Under the pieces are notes generated by a model. That model did not search any database and was not told where the DNA came from. It worked only from the letters and a program-made list of their open reading frames with translations. From NCBI GenBank assembly GCA_021604825.1, contig BQJS01000205.1:1-8546 (forward strand): a DNA stretch of 8,546 nucleotides, written 5' to 3'. The position numbers and the translations under genes were made by a program. Positions 1 to 6,257 of the stretch are shown here, in pieces (the first letter of the stretch is position 1; every line of letters starts with the position of its first letter). This DNA comes from Phycisphaerae bacterium (GTDB lineage: Bacteria; Planctomycetota; Phycisphaerae; UBA1845).

Positions 1-2
1 GC

Positions 3-863
3 GGGAAAGTGGATGCCGGGGCTGCGACTTCGCTCTTTCAACCGCGCTCCGTGGTCGTGACGAGTTCCGGTCGGTTGCTCGTCAGCCGGCAAAATGGCGG
101 CATCGTCGGTTACAACGACTCGCTTACGCTCGACGAGAACACGACCGCGGACGTGGTCGTTGAAGGAAACAACACGGGTTTGGAATCGCCAATCGCGATG
201 GCATACGACGCCAACGCCGATCGACTTTTTGTGGGGAACGTCAACGCACAAGACGGCATTCTGGTCTTCGACAACGTTTCCGAGGCTGAGTTTGACGAAG
301 AAGTTGCGCCGAATCGAATGTTCGGTCCGCCAGATCGAGCACCATTTGATCCGACTGTATTCACCGTTGATTCGCTGTTCATCGCGCCGAACGGAAACCT
401 TTACGTCAGCGAAGCCGAAGGAGACATCACGGTGAATCGCAACCGTATTCTCGTCTATACAAACCCCGGTGAAGCCGAAGGTGAAACATTATTCACGCAG
501 CGCCTCAACAGCAACGATTGGGAGAAACATGAAGACATTTTCGTCGATAATGATGACAATCTCTACATCGTTGATGCAACCGACACCATCAAGATGGTTG
601 CAGACGTATCAACGATTATTGATGAGACGGTGGTCCCAACCACGCTGACGGTCAACATCGATCTGACGAATTTGCAGGGCATCGTGGTGACCAAGAATGG
701 AACTGGATTGGTGGCGGACCGTGACAACAGTGCCATCTATTCTTACGACAACATTGCGACGAAATCTGGAATGTTGGGACCGGATCGAACGCTCGACGGT
801 ACCGATGCGCAACTTCGTGCGCCGCGTCAGTTGTGGCTTGTCGAGGTCGAATCGCAGAATTAG
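3..863 (+). CDS. Beta-propeller (NHL/SMP-30-like) protein, 5' end cut by window
   Basis: Reading frame open from the first complete codon at base 3 to a TAG stop ending at 863. A GTG at 9 could formally start it, but no signal peptide follows and the frame runs off the left edge, so the N-terminus is most likely outside the window. Counting from base 9, the protein shows repeated blade-like units of the type hydrophobic-x-hydrophobic, N/D-G, then L-x-V: RSVVVTSSGRLLVS (13-26), IAMAYDANADRLFVG (62-76), DSLFIAPNGNLYVSE (121-135), EDIFVDNDDNLYIVD (175-189) and QGIVVTKNGTGLVAD (223-237). Spacing is about 45-60 residues, as in NHL or SMP-30/gluconolactonase-like propellers. No catalytic residues can be assigned. 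It is acidic and has little cysteine, fitting a secreted or periplasmic protein. Function unknown; it may bind a ligand or another envelope protein. The propeller fold is fairly sure, the subfamily is not. Confidence 0.7.
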   Translation, partial: GKVDAGAATSLFQPRSVVVTSSGRLLVSRQNGGIVGYNDSLTLDENTTADVVVEGNNTGLESPIAMAYDANADRLFVGNVNAQDGILVFDNVSEAEFDEEVAPNRMFGPPDRAPFDPTVFTVDSLFIAPNGNLYVSEAEGDITVNRNRILVYTNPGEAEGETLFTQRLNSNDWEKHEDIFVDNDDNLYIVDATDTIKMVADVSTIIDETVVPTTLTVNIDLTNLQGIVVTKNGTGLVADRDNSAIYSYDNIATKSGMLGPDRTLDGTDAQLRAPRQLWLVEVESQN

Positions 864-896
864 CAATAATCAACCAATTCCCCACGACCACACGCG

Positions 897-933
897 AACG
901 AGGCGAGTCACTCGATGGGTGACTCGCCTCGTT
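897..933. terminator. Perfect 15-bp hairpin, probable transcription terminator
   Basis: Bases 897-911 (AACGAGGCGAGTCAC) are exactly complementary to 919-933, leaving a 7-base loop (TCGATGG). The stem begins 33 bases after the stop of the beta-propeller gene and lies between that + strand gene and the - strand lipoprotein gene, so it could end transcripts from both sides. Neither side has a run of T beyond two bases, so it does not fit the classic Rho-independent form. It may be a U-tract-less terminator or an mRNA 3'-end stabiliser. Confidence 0.6.
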
Positions 934-1034
934 GCATGAGTCGAATAGAGCAGCCGGTCGGCGCGATCAAATCGCTCGGTCGGCAGCGGATTGGCATTCA
1001 AAGAATCAGTGCGACCGCTGGGGCTGAGCCAAGG

Positions 1035-1229
1035 CTAGTTGGCGTTCGCGATTCCCTGGAGATTATCGATCACGATGATGTCGAGCAACGTTGCTGCAAT
1101 TGTCTTGACTGAAGTGTTGATGATCTCATCATATGTTCGGCCGGAAACGCATCCCAGCGAACTGGTCAAGATCATGCCACTCATCATAAAGATGCCCAGA
1201 AGTTTGAATTGCTTTGTCTTTCTTGTCAC
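1035..1229 (-). CDS. Small putative lipoprotein (64 aa)
   Basis: I do not recognise a family. The start chosen is GTG at 1229, because AAGGA lies eight bases before it; a TTG six codons upstream would place the Shine-Dalgarno sequence inside the gene. The protein has a basic N-terminus (MTRKTKQFK), a hydrophobic core (LLGIFMMSGMILTSSLG, 10-26) and Cys27, giving the plan of a signal-peptidase-II lipoprotein. The lipobox reads S-L-G-C, with Ser instead of the usual Leu/Val/Ile at -3, so lipidation is likely but not certain. The mature part is only 38 residues: a polar stretch (SGRTYDEIINTS), then a hydrophobic segment (TIAATLLDIIVIDNLQGIANAN) that could be an amphipathic helix or strand. It lies 115 bases downstream of the porin gene on the same strand and may be on the same transcript. 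It could be a small outer-membrane accessory protein; that is inference only. Confidence 0.6.
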   Translation of the reverse strand: MTRKTKQFKLLGIFMMSGMILTSSLGCVSGRTYDEIINTSVKTIAATLLDIIVIDNLQGIANAN

Positions 1230-1344
1230 GGTCAGATTCCTTTCCAAGTAGCCTGCGCGTCGCTTGATTGGCGTTTTAATTTCTCTTCTCGATGTTCACC
1301 GAGGTTACATTCTCATCAAGTCACGTCGATCGTTTTGTTGCTTG

Positions 1345-2934
1345 TTAAAACTTAAACGCGTATTGAACATAGAACAGATCGGGATCATCACTGAATCCCG
1401 TATTGGTGATAAACGAACTATCCCAAAAATGCGAGTAACCGAACAGCATTGATTGGTGTCGATCGATCTTCCAAACCACTGTCAGATCCAATTCGTGGCC
1501 CAATTCAGTTCCACTGTTTCCCGTCACGTCGCGTCGTCCGGGTGCACCGGTGACAGCATATAGGGCGTCACGCTTGGCGTTCAACCAGAACGCATGGTAT
1601 GCGAGTTTGGCCTTGACCTTCTTGGCGACTGGCCACGCTGTTATATCGACGTGGACGGCATTTAGGTTTTGCCGGGCGAACAAATCCAGTAAACCCATAT
1701 ACGCATGACCAAGCGGAAAAAGCTGATCAAACGTCCCCACTTTGCCATCCAGGGGGTTTTCGTCGCCGCTGGCCCAATCGAAACCGGCACCGATTCTTGG
1801 CTTCCACGAGCAATCGGTGAAGGTGTAACCACCGTCCACGCCCCATGCCCAGGCCTGTATCGTATCGCCGGACCAGCGTCCCCATTGGCCGGCCACGAAT
1901 GCGTTGTAGTCAAAGTTGCCCGTTTTTCCTTCGAACAATGCACCAAGGGTATAACGGCTCATGTCGCCAAAATTTCCGTTGGGATTTGTGGTTCCCCGCG
2001 TGTCATCCTGGCCAAAGAAGAATAAGTCGAACTTGTGGCGGGGGATGCCCTTGTACACGAAGTAGGCTCCGTAGAAATCGACATCCTCCTGCCAGCGATC
2101 AACCTGGCGCCGTCTTATGACTACCGGTTTCGAATAAAACACGTCAAACTCGAAATTGTCTTCATGCCAGAATATCTTGACGGCATCGAAGCGTCTTCGC
2201 GTGTTGGCCCAGTCCAGCGGTGACACAAAACGCTGTCTGCCGTATTGCAAGTCCTGGCGACCCACGCGAACAGTCAACGGTGTTCCGTCACCGAATGGTT
2301 TGAGATCGAAGAAAAACTGCTGGAACGCGAATCGGTTCTCATCGATTCCACGCGGCGGGAGCGAGCGGGAACTGATCAGGGCGCTTCCGACTTGTAGGAA
2401 GAACCGCGCTGTATCGCGATATTTCAAATCGAAATGCATGAAACTGCGATAGAGCTGATAATTGTCTTGGGTTAGGGTACTTGCGCCGAAACCCACATTG
2501 GTTGACGATTCCATGCGAATCCGAACTTCACCACCGAGTGACAATCTCCAGTTTTCGTCGAGGTGAATGTTCTTGATGGGGTCGAACCGGTCTTCGATGT
2601 ACGATCCCGGCTCACCGTCGAGATAGCTGAAGTCGTCATTGAATCGAAGGTTGCTGTACTTCGGGCCCGGTAGATTGGCTGGGGGCGGTGGTTCGTCGGG
2701 AGTATTCAAGTCAAACGGTCGTTCTTCAATCGGTTGATCAGCCTGTTGATCATCGGTGAGATTCACTTGTTCGACAGACTCGCCAGAAGAACCGTCATTC
2801 TGAGTGGTTTGGCCCGAAGCGGTTGCGCCACTCATGGCAATCGCCAGAAAACAAGTGGCTGCCAAGCCTGACAGGTCGGCGGATTTGCTCGACAAACCTC
2901 TGATGTGCCCCGCAACGTTTGATCGAATTGGCAT
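1345..2934 (-). CDS. Alginate-export-family (AlgE-like) outer-membrane beta-barrel porin
   Basis: A 529-residue outer-membrane protein of the alginate_exp type. ATG at 2934 follows a strong Shine-Dalgarno sequence (AGGAAGGG, eight bases away). Residues 1-41 form a long signal peptide, with polar residues 1-20 and hydrophobic 21-36 ending near ATASG. Residues 44-95 are an acidic, then proline-rich linker (DEPPPPANLPGPK). The rest alternates aromatic and polar residues as in beta-strands. Hallmarks visible are RVGRQDLQYGRQRF (223-236) followed by DWANTRRRFDAVK (241-253), and GTFDQLFPLGHAYMG (400-414), both typical of planctomycete alginate-export family members. The C-terminus is YVQYAFKF, a terminal-Phe beta-signal for BAM-dependent insertion. 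Characterised Pseudomonas AlgE exports alginate, but no alginate synthesis genes are present here, so substrate and direction of transport are unknown; a general anion or sugar channel is as likely. The gene is divergent from uvrB. Confidence 0.85.
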   Translation of the reverse strand: MPIRSNVAGHIRGLSSKSADLSGLAATCFLAIAMSGATASGQTTQNDGSSGESVEQVNLTDDQQADQPIEERPFDLNTPDEPPPPANLPGPKYSNLRFNDDFSYLDGEPGSYIEDRFDPIKNIHLDENWRLSLGGEVRIRMESSTNVGFGASTLTQDNYQLYRSFMHFDLKYRDTARFFLQVGSALISSRSLPPRGIDENRFAFQQFFFDLKPFGDGTPLTVRVGRQDLQYGRQRFVSPLDWANTRRRFDAVKIFWHEDNFEFDVFYSKPVVIRRRQVDRWQEDVDFYGAYFVYKGIPRHKFDLFFFGQDDTRGTTNPNGNFGDMSRYTLGALFEGKTGNFDYNAFVAGQWGRWSGDTIQAWAWGVDGGYTFTDCSWKPRIGAGFDWASGDENPLDGKVGTFDQLFPLGHAYMGLLDLFARQNLNAVHVDITAWPVAKKVKAKLAYHAFWLNAKRDALYAVTGAPGRRDVTGNSGTELGHELDLTVVWKIDRHQSMLFGYSHFWDSSFITNTGFSDDPDLFYVQYAFKF

Positions 2935-2962
2935 TCGATTTGCCCTTCCTATTCTTTAATGT

Positions 2963-2994
2963 GCACTCGATGTTGTTGATGTTGCATCAAGTGC
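2963..2994 (-). promoter_or_regulatory. Inverted repeat in porin leader with two competing pairings
   Basis: Bases 2963-2972 (GCACTCGATG) pair with 2985-2994 (CATCAAGTGC). On the - strand transcript all ten positions pair, one of them as a U-G wobble; on the + strand the same position is a C-A mismatch. The loop is 12 bases. The arm segment CATCAA (2985-2990) can instead pair perfectly with TTGATG at 2976-2981 across a 3-base loop. The structure ends 28 bases before the porin ATG, just upstream of its Shine-Dalgarno sequence. It could be an mRNA leader element or a protein operator. The function is inference; the repeat itself is plain in the sequence. Confidence 0.35.
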
Positions 2995-3197
2995 GATGAT
3001 GTGACAGTGGCCGCCTTAGTAACAAAACAAATGGTCGTTGCAAAGAGAAAACCTTTGGGAAACTGAATGATTTATAGCCGTTGGTTGAACGCAAATTCCC
3101 TTTGCCGCAGCTTTCAAGAGAACACTTCAAACCAATGGGCAAATCGCACAGGTAAACCAGCCGGTTTGAGTCATATAGCGCATCGTTTCGTCTGGTT

Positions 3198-3227
3198 TTG
3201 GACCGATTCCGTTCGCATCGGTATACT
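3198..3227 (+). promoter_or_regulatory. Candidate sigma-70-type promoter for uvrB-nadC
   Basis: TTGGAC (3198-3203) and TATACT (3222-3227) are 18 bases apart; the -10 hexamer matches TATAAT at five of six positions and the -35 begins with TTG. Transcription would begin near 3234, which leaves only about three bases before the ATG at 3237 but a 36-base leader before the ATG at 3270. This supports 3270 as the uvrB start. Planctomycete promoter consensus is poorly known, so this is a moderate call. Confidence 0.4.
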
Positions 3228-3269
3228 TCCTCGAGAATGTTTAATTTAAAAAGCCTTGACGAGAAATTG

Positions 3270-5330
3270 ATGATCGATCGATTCAAATTAACCAGTGAAT
3301 TCTCGCCCGCCGGCGATCAACCGCAGGCGATTGATAAACTTGTTCGCGCTTACGAACAGCGGGCGGGGGCGGCTTGTTTGATGGGCGTGACCGGTTCCGG
3401 GAAGACGTTCACCGTCGCCAACGTGGTCGAGCGCTTGGAGAAACCGACACTGGTGATTTCCCACAACAAGACGCTTGCGGCCCAGCTCTACGAAGAATTT
3501 CGCGAACTGTTTCCGAACAATGCCGTCGAATATTTCGTCAGTTACTACGATTACTATCAGCCTGAAGCCTACATCCCGCAGCGCGATATATACATCGAAA
3601 AAGACGCCTCGCGCAACGACGATCTCGACCGGTTGCGACTACGAACCACCAGTTCGCTCTCGTCGCGAAAAGACGTCATCATCGTCGCGAGCGTGTCGTG
3701 CATCTTTGGGTTGGGTTCGCCCGAAGACTACAAAGCCAGCATGCTATCTTTGGCAGTCGGAGAGGAAATCGAACGCGACAAACTGCTGCGGCGGTTCGTC
3801 GATCTTCAGTATTCTCGCAGCAACACGGATCTTAAGCGGGCGACGTTTCGCGTGCGGGGCGACGTTGTCGAAGTTTATCCAGCCTACGAGCAGTTCGCCT
3901 ATCGCATTGAGATGTTTGGCGACGAGGTCGAACGACTCGATCTGATCAATCCGACATCCGGCGAGGTTTTGGCCAACGAAGACCGCATCTTCATATTCCC
4001 AGCCGTCCACTACGTCATGCCCGAAGAGCGCATCGACATTGCGATCGCGTCGATTGCGGAGGAACTGGAACAACGCCTCCTCCAACTTCGACAAAAGGGC
4101 AAACTGCTCGAAGCACAACGGTTGGCCGCCCGCACCAAGTACGACATGGAGATGATCAAGGAAGTCGGGTATTGCAGTGGTATCGAAAACTATGCCCGAC
4201 ATCTCACCGGCGCACCGCCCGGGGCGAAACCGTCAACGCTGATCAACTATTTCCCCGACGATTTTCATCTCGTCATCGACGAATCGCACGTGACCATTCC
4301 GCAAATCCGCGCAATGTTTGCCGGTGATCGCAGTCGCAAGCAGGTATTGGTTGATCATGGCTTTCGCTTGCCGTCGGCGATGGACAATCGGCCACTGCGC
4401 TTCGAGGAATTCGAGGAGTCGTGGTACCACGTGACGTTTATGTCGGCGACACCGGGGCCTTACGAACTTGAGAAGTGCAAGGGCGAAGTTGTTGAGCAGG
4501 TGATTCGCCCAACTGGTTTGATCGATCCACCGATCGAAGTATTGCCCGCGCGGGGGCAGGTGCCAGATTTGATTCAGCGGGTGGCCCAGCGTGCGGCGGC
4601 AAAGGAGTGCGTACTCGTCACCACTTTGACCAAGCGGTTGGCTGAAGACCTGTCAGATTATCTGAAGCGCGAAGGACTGCGGGCGGAATACTTGCACAGC
4701 GAAATCGACACGCTGGATCGCGTCAAGATCTTAAAAGCGCTGCAAGCGGGGGAATTTGATGCGCTTGTCGGCGTGAATCTATTGCGCGAAGGGTTGGATC
4801 TCCCGCAGGTTTCGCTGGTGGCGATATTGGACGCCGACAAAGAGGGGTTTCTGCGCAGCGAGTCGTCGCTCATTCAAATGATCGGTCGCACAGCCCGCAA
4901 TGTCAACGCCGAAGTCATCCTCTATGCGGACAAGATTACGCCAAGCATGCAGCGGGCGATGGATGAAACGGATCGACGTCGCAAGATCCAAGTCGCCCAC
5001 AACGAAGAACATGGCATCACACCTAAGACGATCAAGAAGGAAGTGCGGTCGGGGTTGGAGACGGTGCTTTCAGCTCGGAAGGTGGCTGCAGAGGCGGTCA
5101 AGCAGTCGGCTGCCCAATTGGACCGAAGTGAAGCCATCGAGATGCTCAAGGCCCAAATGCTGGAAGCGGCTGAGCAACTTGATTTTGAACGGGCGGCTAG
5201 GCTGCGCGACCGGATGGAAGAACTTAAGGGTGACGATTCTACGGAAACGGTCCCTGAAACCTCGCTGGACGTCGACACCGCACCGCTTCGCCCAAAAAGC
5301 ACCGGAAGAAAGGGCCGCCGTTTCTCATGA
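3270..5330 (+). CDS. uvrB: UvrABC system protein B (excinuclease subunit B)
   Basis: UvrB is the damage-verifying ATPase of nucleotide excision repair; it is loaded on DNA by UvrA and then recruits UvrC for incision. The frame opens further upstream (TTG 3198, ATG 3237), but ATG 3270 gives the family's usual beginning, MIDRFKLTSEFSPAGDQPQAI, and a 686-residue protein. Visible parts are Walker A GVTGSGKT (39-46), the DNA-clamping beta-hairpin SYYDYYQPEAYIPQRD (91-106), the Walker B/DESH box (337-340), GLDLP (508-512), motif VI QMIGRTAR (536-543), and the C-terminal UVR domain that contacts UvrC (about 623-655, with AEQLDFERAARLRDRMEEL). All key residues are present. A polar tail of about 30 residues ends in GRKGRRFS. 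The stop overlaps the nadC start as ATGA. The Shine-Dalgarno sequence before 3270 is weak (GAG in GACGAGAAATTG). No SOS box was seen. Confidence 0.97.
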   Translation: MIDRFKLTSEFSPAGDQPQAIDKLVRAYEQRAGAACLMGVTGSGKTFTVANVVERLEKPTLVISHNKTLAAQLYEEFRELFPNNAVEYFVSYYDYYQPEAYIPQRDIYIEKDASRNDDLDRLRLRTTSSLSSRKDVIIVASVSCIFGLGSPEDYKASMLSLAVGEEIERDKLLRRFVDLQYSRSNTDLKRATFRVRGDVVEVYPAYEQFAYRIEMFGDEVERLDLINPTSGEVLANEDRIFIFPAVHYVMPEERIDIAIASIAEELEQRLLQLRQKGKLLEAQRLAARTKYDMEMIKEVGYCSGIENYARHLTGAPPGAKPSTLINYFPDDFHLVIDESHVTIPQIRAMFAGDRSRKQVLVDHGFRLPSAMDNRPLRFEEFEESWYHVTFMSATPGPYELEKCKGEVVEQVIRPTGLIDPPIEVLPARGQVPDLIQRVAQRAAAKECVLVTTLTKRLAEDLSDYLKREGLRAEYLHSEIDTLDRVKILKALQAGEFDALVGVNLLREGLDLPQVSLVAILDADKEGFLRSESSLIQMIGRTARNVNAEVILYADKITPSMQRAMDETDRRRKIQVAHNEEHGITPKTIKKEVRSGLETVLSARKVAAEAVKQSAAQLDRSEAIEMLKAQMLEAAEQLDFERAARLRDRMEELKGDDSTETVPETSLDVDTAPLRPKSTGRKGRRFS

Positions 5331-6238
5331 GTGACCGATCACTAATTCCCATCGACCATGACGCATTGATAACGCAGACGCGTACGCTTGTGCAGATGGC
5401 CAAGGAAGAAGATCTCGGACGTGGCGATCTGACCAGCGGTCTGCTGGGCGATCCGGGTCGGGGGACGTTTCGGCTGATCAACAAGGAGCCGGGCGTGTTT
5501 GCCGGTCGCGAGCTGGCTGAGACCATTGTCGCTGAGTATGCCTCGGAAATCGCACTGGCATGGCAGCCCGCCGGCGTGGATGGCGCCGAGTTTGGTGATG
5601 AACACACGCCGCTTGTTGAGCTATCGGGTCAGGTGAATTCAATCCTCCCGCTCGAACGCGTTTTGCTGAATTTTCTGCAGCGACTCAGTGGTATCGCGAC
5701 CAAGACGCGGCGTTTTGTGAACGCTGTGAAAGGGACGGACGCGGTCATACTCGACACTCGAAAGACAACACCGGGCTGGCGACATTTGGAGAAGTACGCG
5801 GTGCGTTGTGGTGGGGGGCAAAATCATCGCATGGGTTTGCACGATGCGGTTCTCATCAAAGACAACCATCTTGCCAGTCAACCGACCACGCAGACGTCAG
5901 CCGTGGTGTTCGATATGCTCAACCGCATCGGCAGCATCAACCCGCCGCCCAATTTCGTCGAGGTGGAAGCCGACACGCTTGACCAGGTCCGACAGTTGTT
6001 CAGTGTGGTGGGCATTGATGTGATATTGCTGGACAACTTTTCGCTCGCACATTTGCGCGAAGCCGTCGCGCTGCGGGCGTCGCTCAATCTGCAGGACAAG
6101 ATCAAGCTCGAAGCGTCCGGTGGGGTAAATCTCGATACGGTGACGGACATCGCCAAAACGGGTGTGGATTACATTTCAGTCGGGGCCCTCACGCATTCCG
6201 CAACGGCAGTCGATCTTTCGTTGGAACGCATCGGCTAG
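5327..6238 (+). CDS. nadC: Nicotinate-nucleotide pyrophosphorylase (quinolinate phosphoribosyltransferase)
   Basis: Makes nicotinate mononucleotide from quinolinate and PRPP with release of CO2 and pyrophosphate, the step where the de novo NAD pathway joins the salvage route; a cytoplasmic enzyme. The 303-residue length is slightly above the usual 280-300. Motifs of the family in order: EEDLGRGDLTSGLL (27-40), ERVLLNFLQRLSGIAT (110-125), DTRKTTPGWR (143-152), EKYAVRCGGGQNHR (155-168), KDNH (178-181), EVE (212-214), LLDN (234-237), EASGG (262-266) and SVGALTH (284-290). Basic and acidic residues that bind quinolinate and PRPP in characterised enzymes appear intact. The ATG overlaps the uvrB TGA by one base step (ATGA at 5327-5330), and GGGCCGCC rather than a clear Shine-Dalgarno sequence precedes it, so it is probably translated by coupling to uvrB. 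No nadA or nadB is in the window. Confidence 0.96.
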   Translation: MSDRSLIPIDHDALITQTRTLVQMAKEEDLGRGDLTSGLLGDPGRGTFRLINKEPGVFAGRELAETIVAEYASEIALAWQPAGVDGAEFGDEHTPLVELSGQVNSILPLERVLLNFLQRLSGIATKTRRFVNAVKGTDAVILDTRKTTPGWRHLEKYAVRCGGGQNHRMGLHDAVLIKDNHLASQPTTQTSAVVFDMLNRIGSINPPPNFVEVEADTLDQVRQLFSVVGIDVILLDNFSLAHLREAVALRASLNLQDKIKLEASGGVNLDTVTDIAKTGVDYISVGALTHSATAVDLSLERIG

Positions 6239-6257
6239 CTGAATCTTATTGGGCGAA

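Larger units (their letters stand above)
2935..3269. other. Gene-free divergent region between porin and uvrB
   Basis: About 335 bases with no convincing gene. A 99-codon frame on the - strand (2987-3286) runs into uvrB, has no family resemblance, and is taken as chance. From left to right the region holds the porin Shine-Dalgarno sequence (complement of 2943-2950), the porin leader inverted repeat (2963-2994), a weak - strand promoter candidate (TTGCAA, complement of 3038-3043, 16 bases, TACTAA, complement of 3016-3021), then A/T-rich sequence with another TATAAA on the - strand (complement of 3071-3076), and the uvrB promoter candidate (3198-3227). I looked for LexA-type boxes of the E. coli (CTGT-N8-ACAG) and Bacillus (GAAC-N4-GTTC) kinds and saw none. 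Confidence 0.6.

Noticed and set aside
408..490. Two near-identical GAAGCCGAAGG segments inside the beta-propeller gene
   Set aside because: They are short, encode SEAEGD and GEAEGE in different blade contexts, and look like chance or codon reuse rather than a repeat element.
950..985. Repeated GGTCGGC and a 5-base inverted repeat (GCGAT-CAA-ATCGC) after the propeller-gene hairpin
   Set aside because: Arms too short and spacing irregular; no support as a terminator, attachment site or origin.
1345..2934. An alginate synthesis or export locus
   Set aside because: Only the AlgE-like barrel is present; no glycosyltransferase, epimerase, lyase or other alg-type gene lies nearby.
3198..3269. Upstream in-frame uvrB starts (TTG 3198, ATG 3237)
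   Set aside because: They add residues that do not resemble UvrB N-termini, and the likely promoter -10 at 3222-3227 leaves almost no leader for ATG 3237.
2987..3286. 99-codon - strand frame upstream of the porin and overlapping the uvrB start
   Set aside because: No family resemblance, no signal peptide or domain pattern, and it overlaps both the uvrB promoter candidate and the uvrB N-terminal codons.
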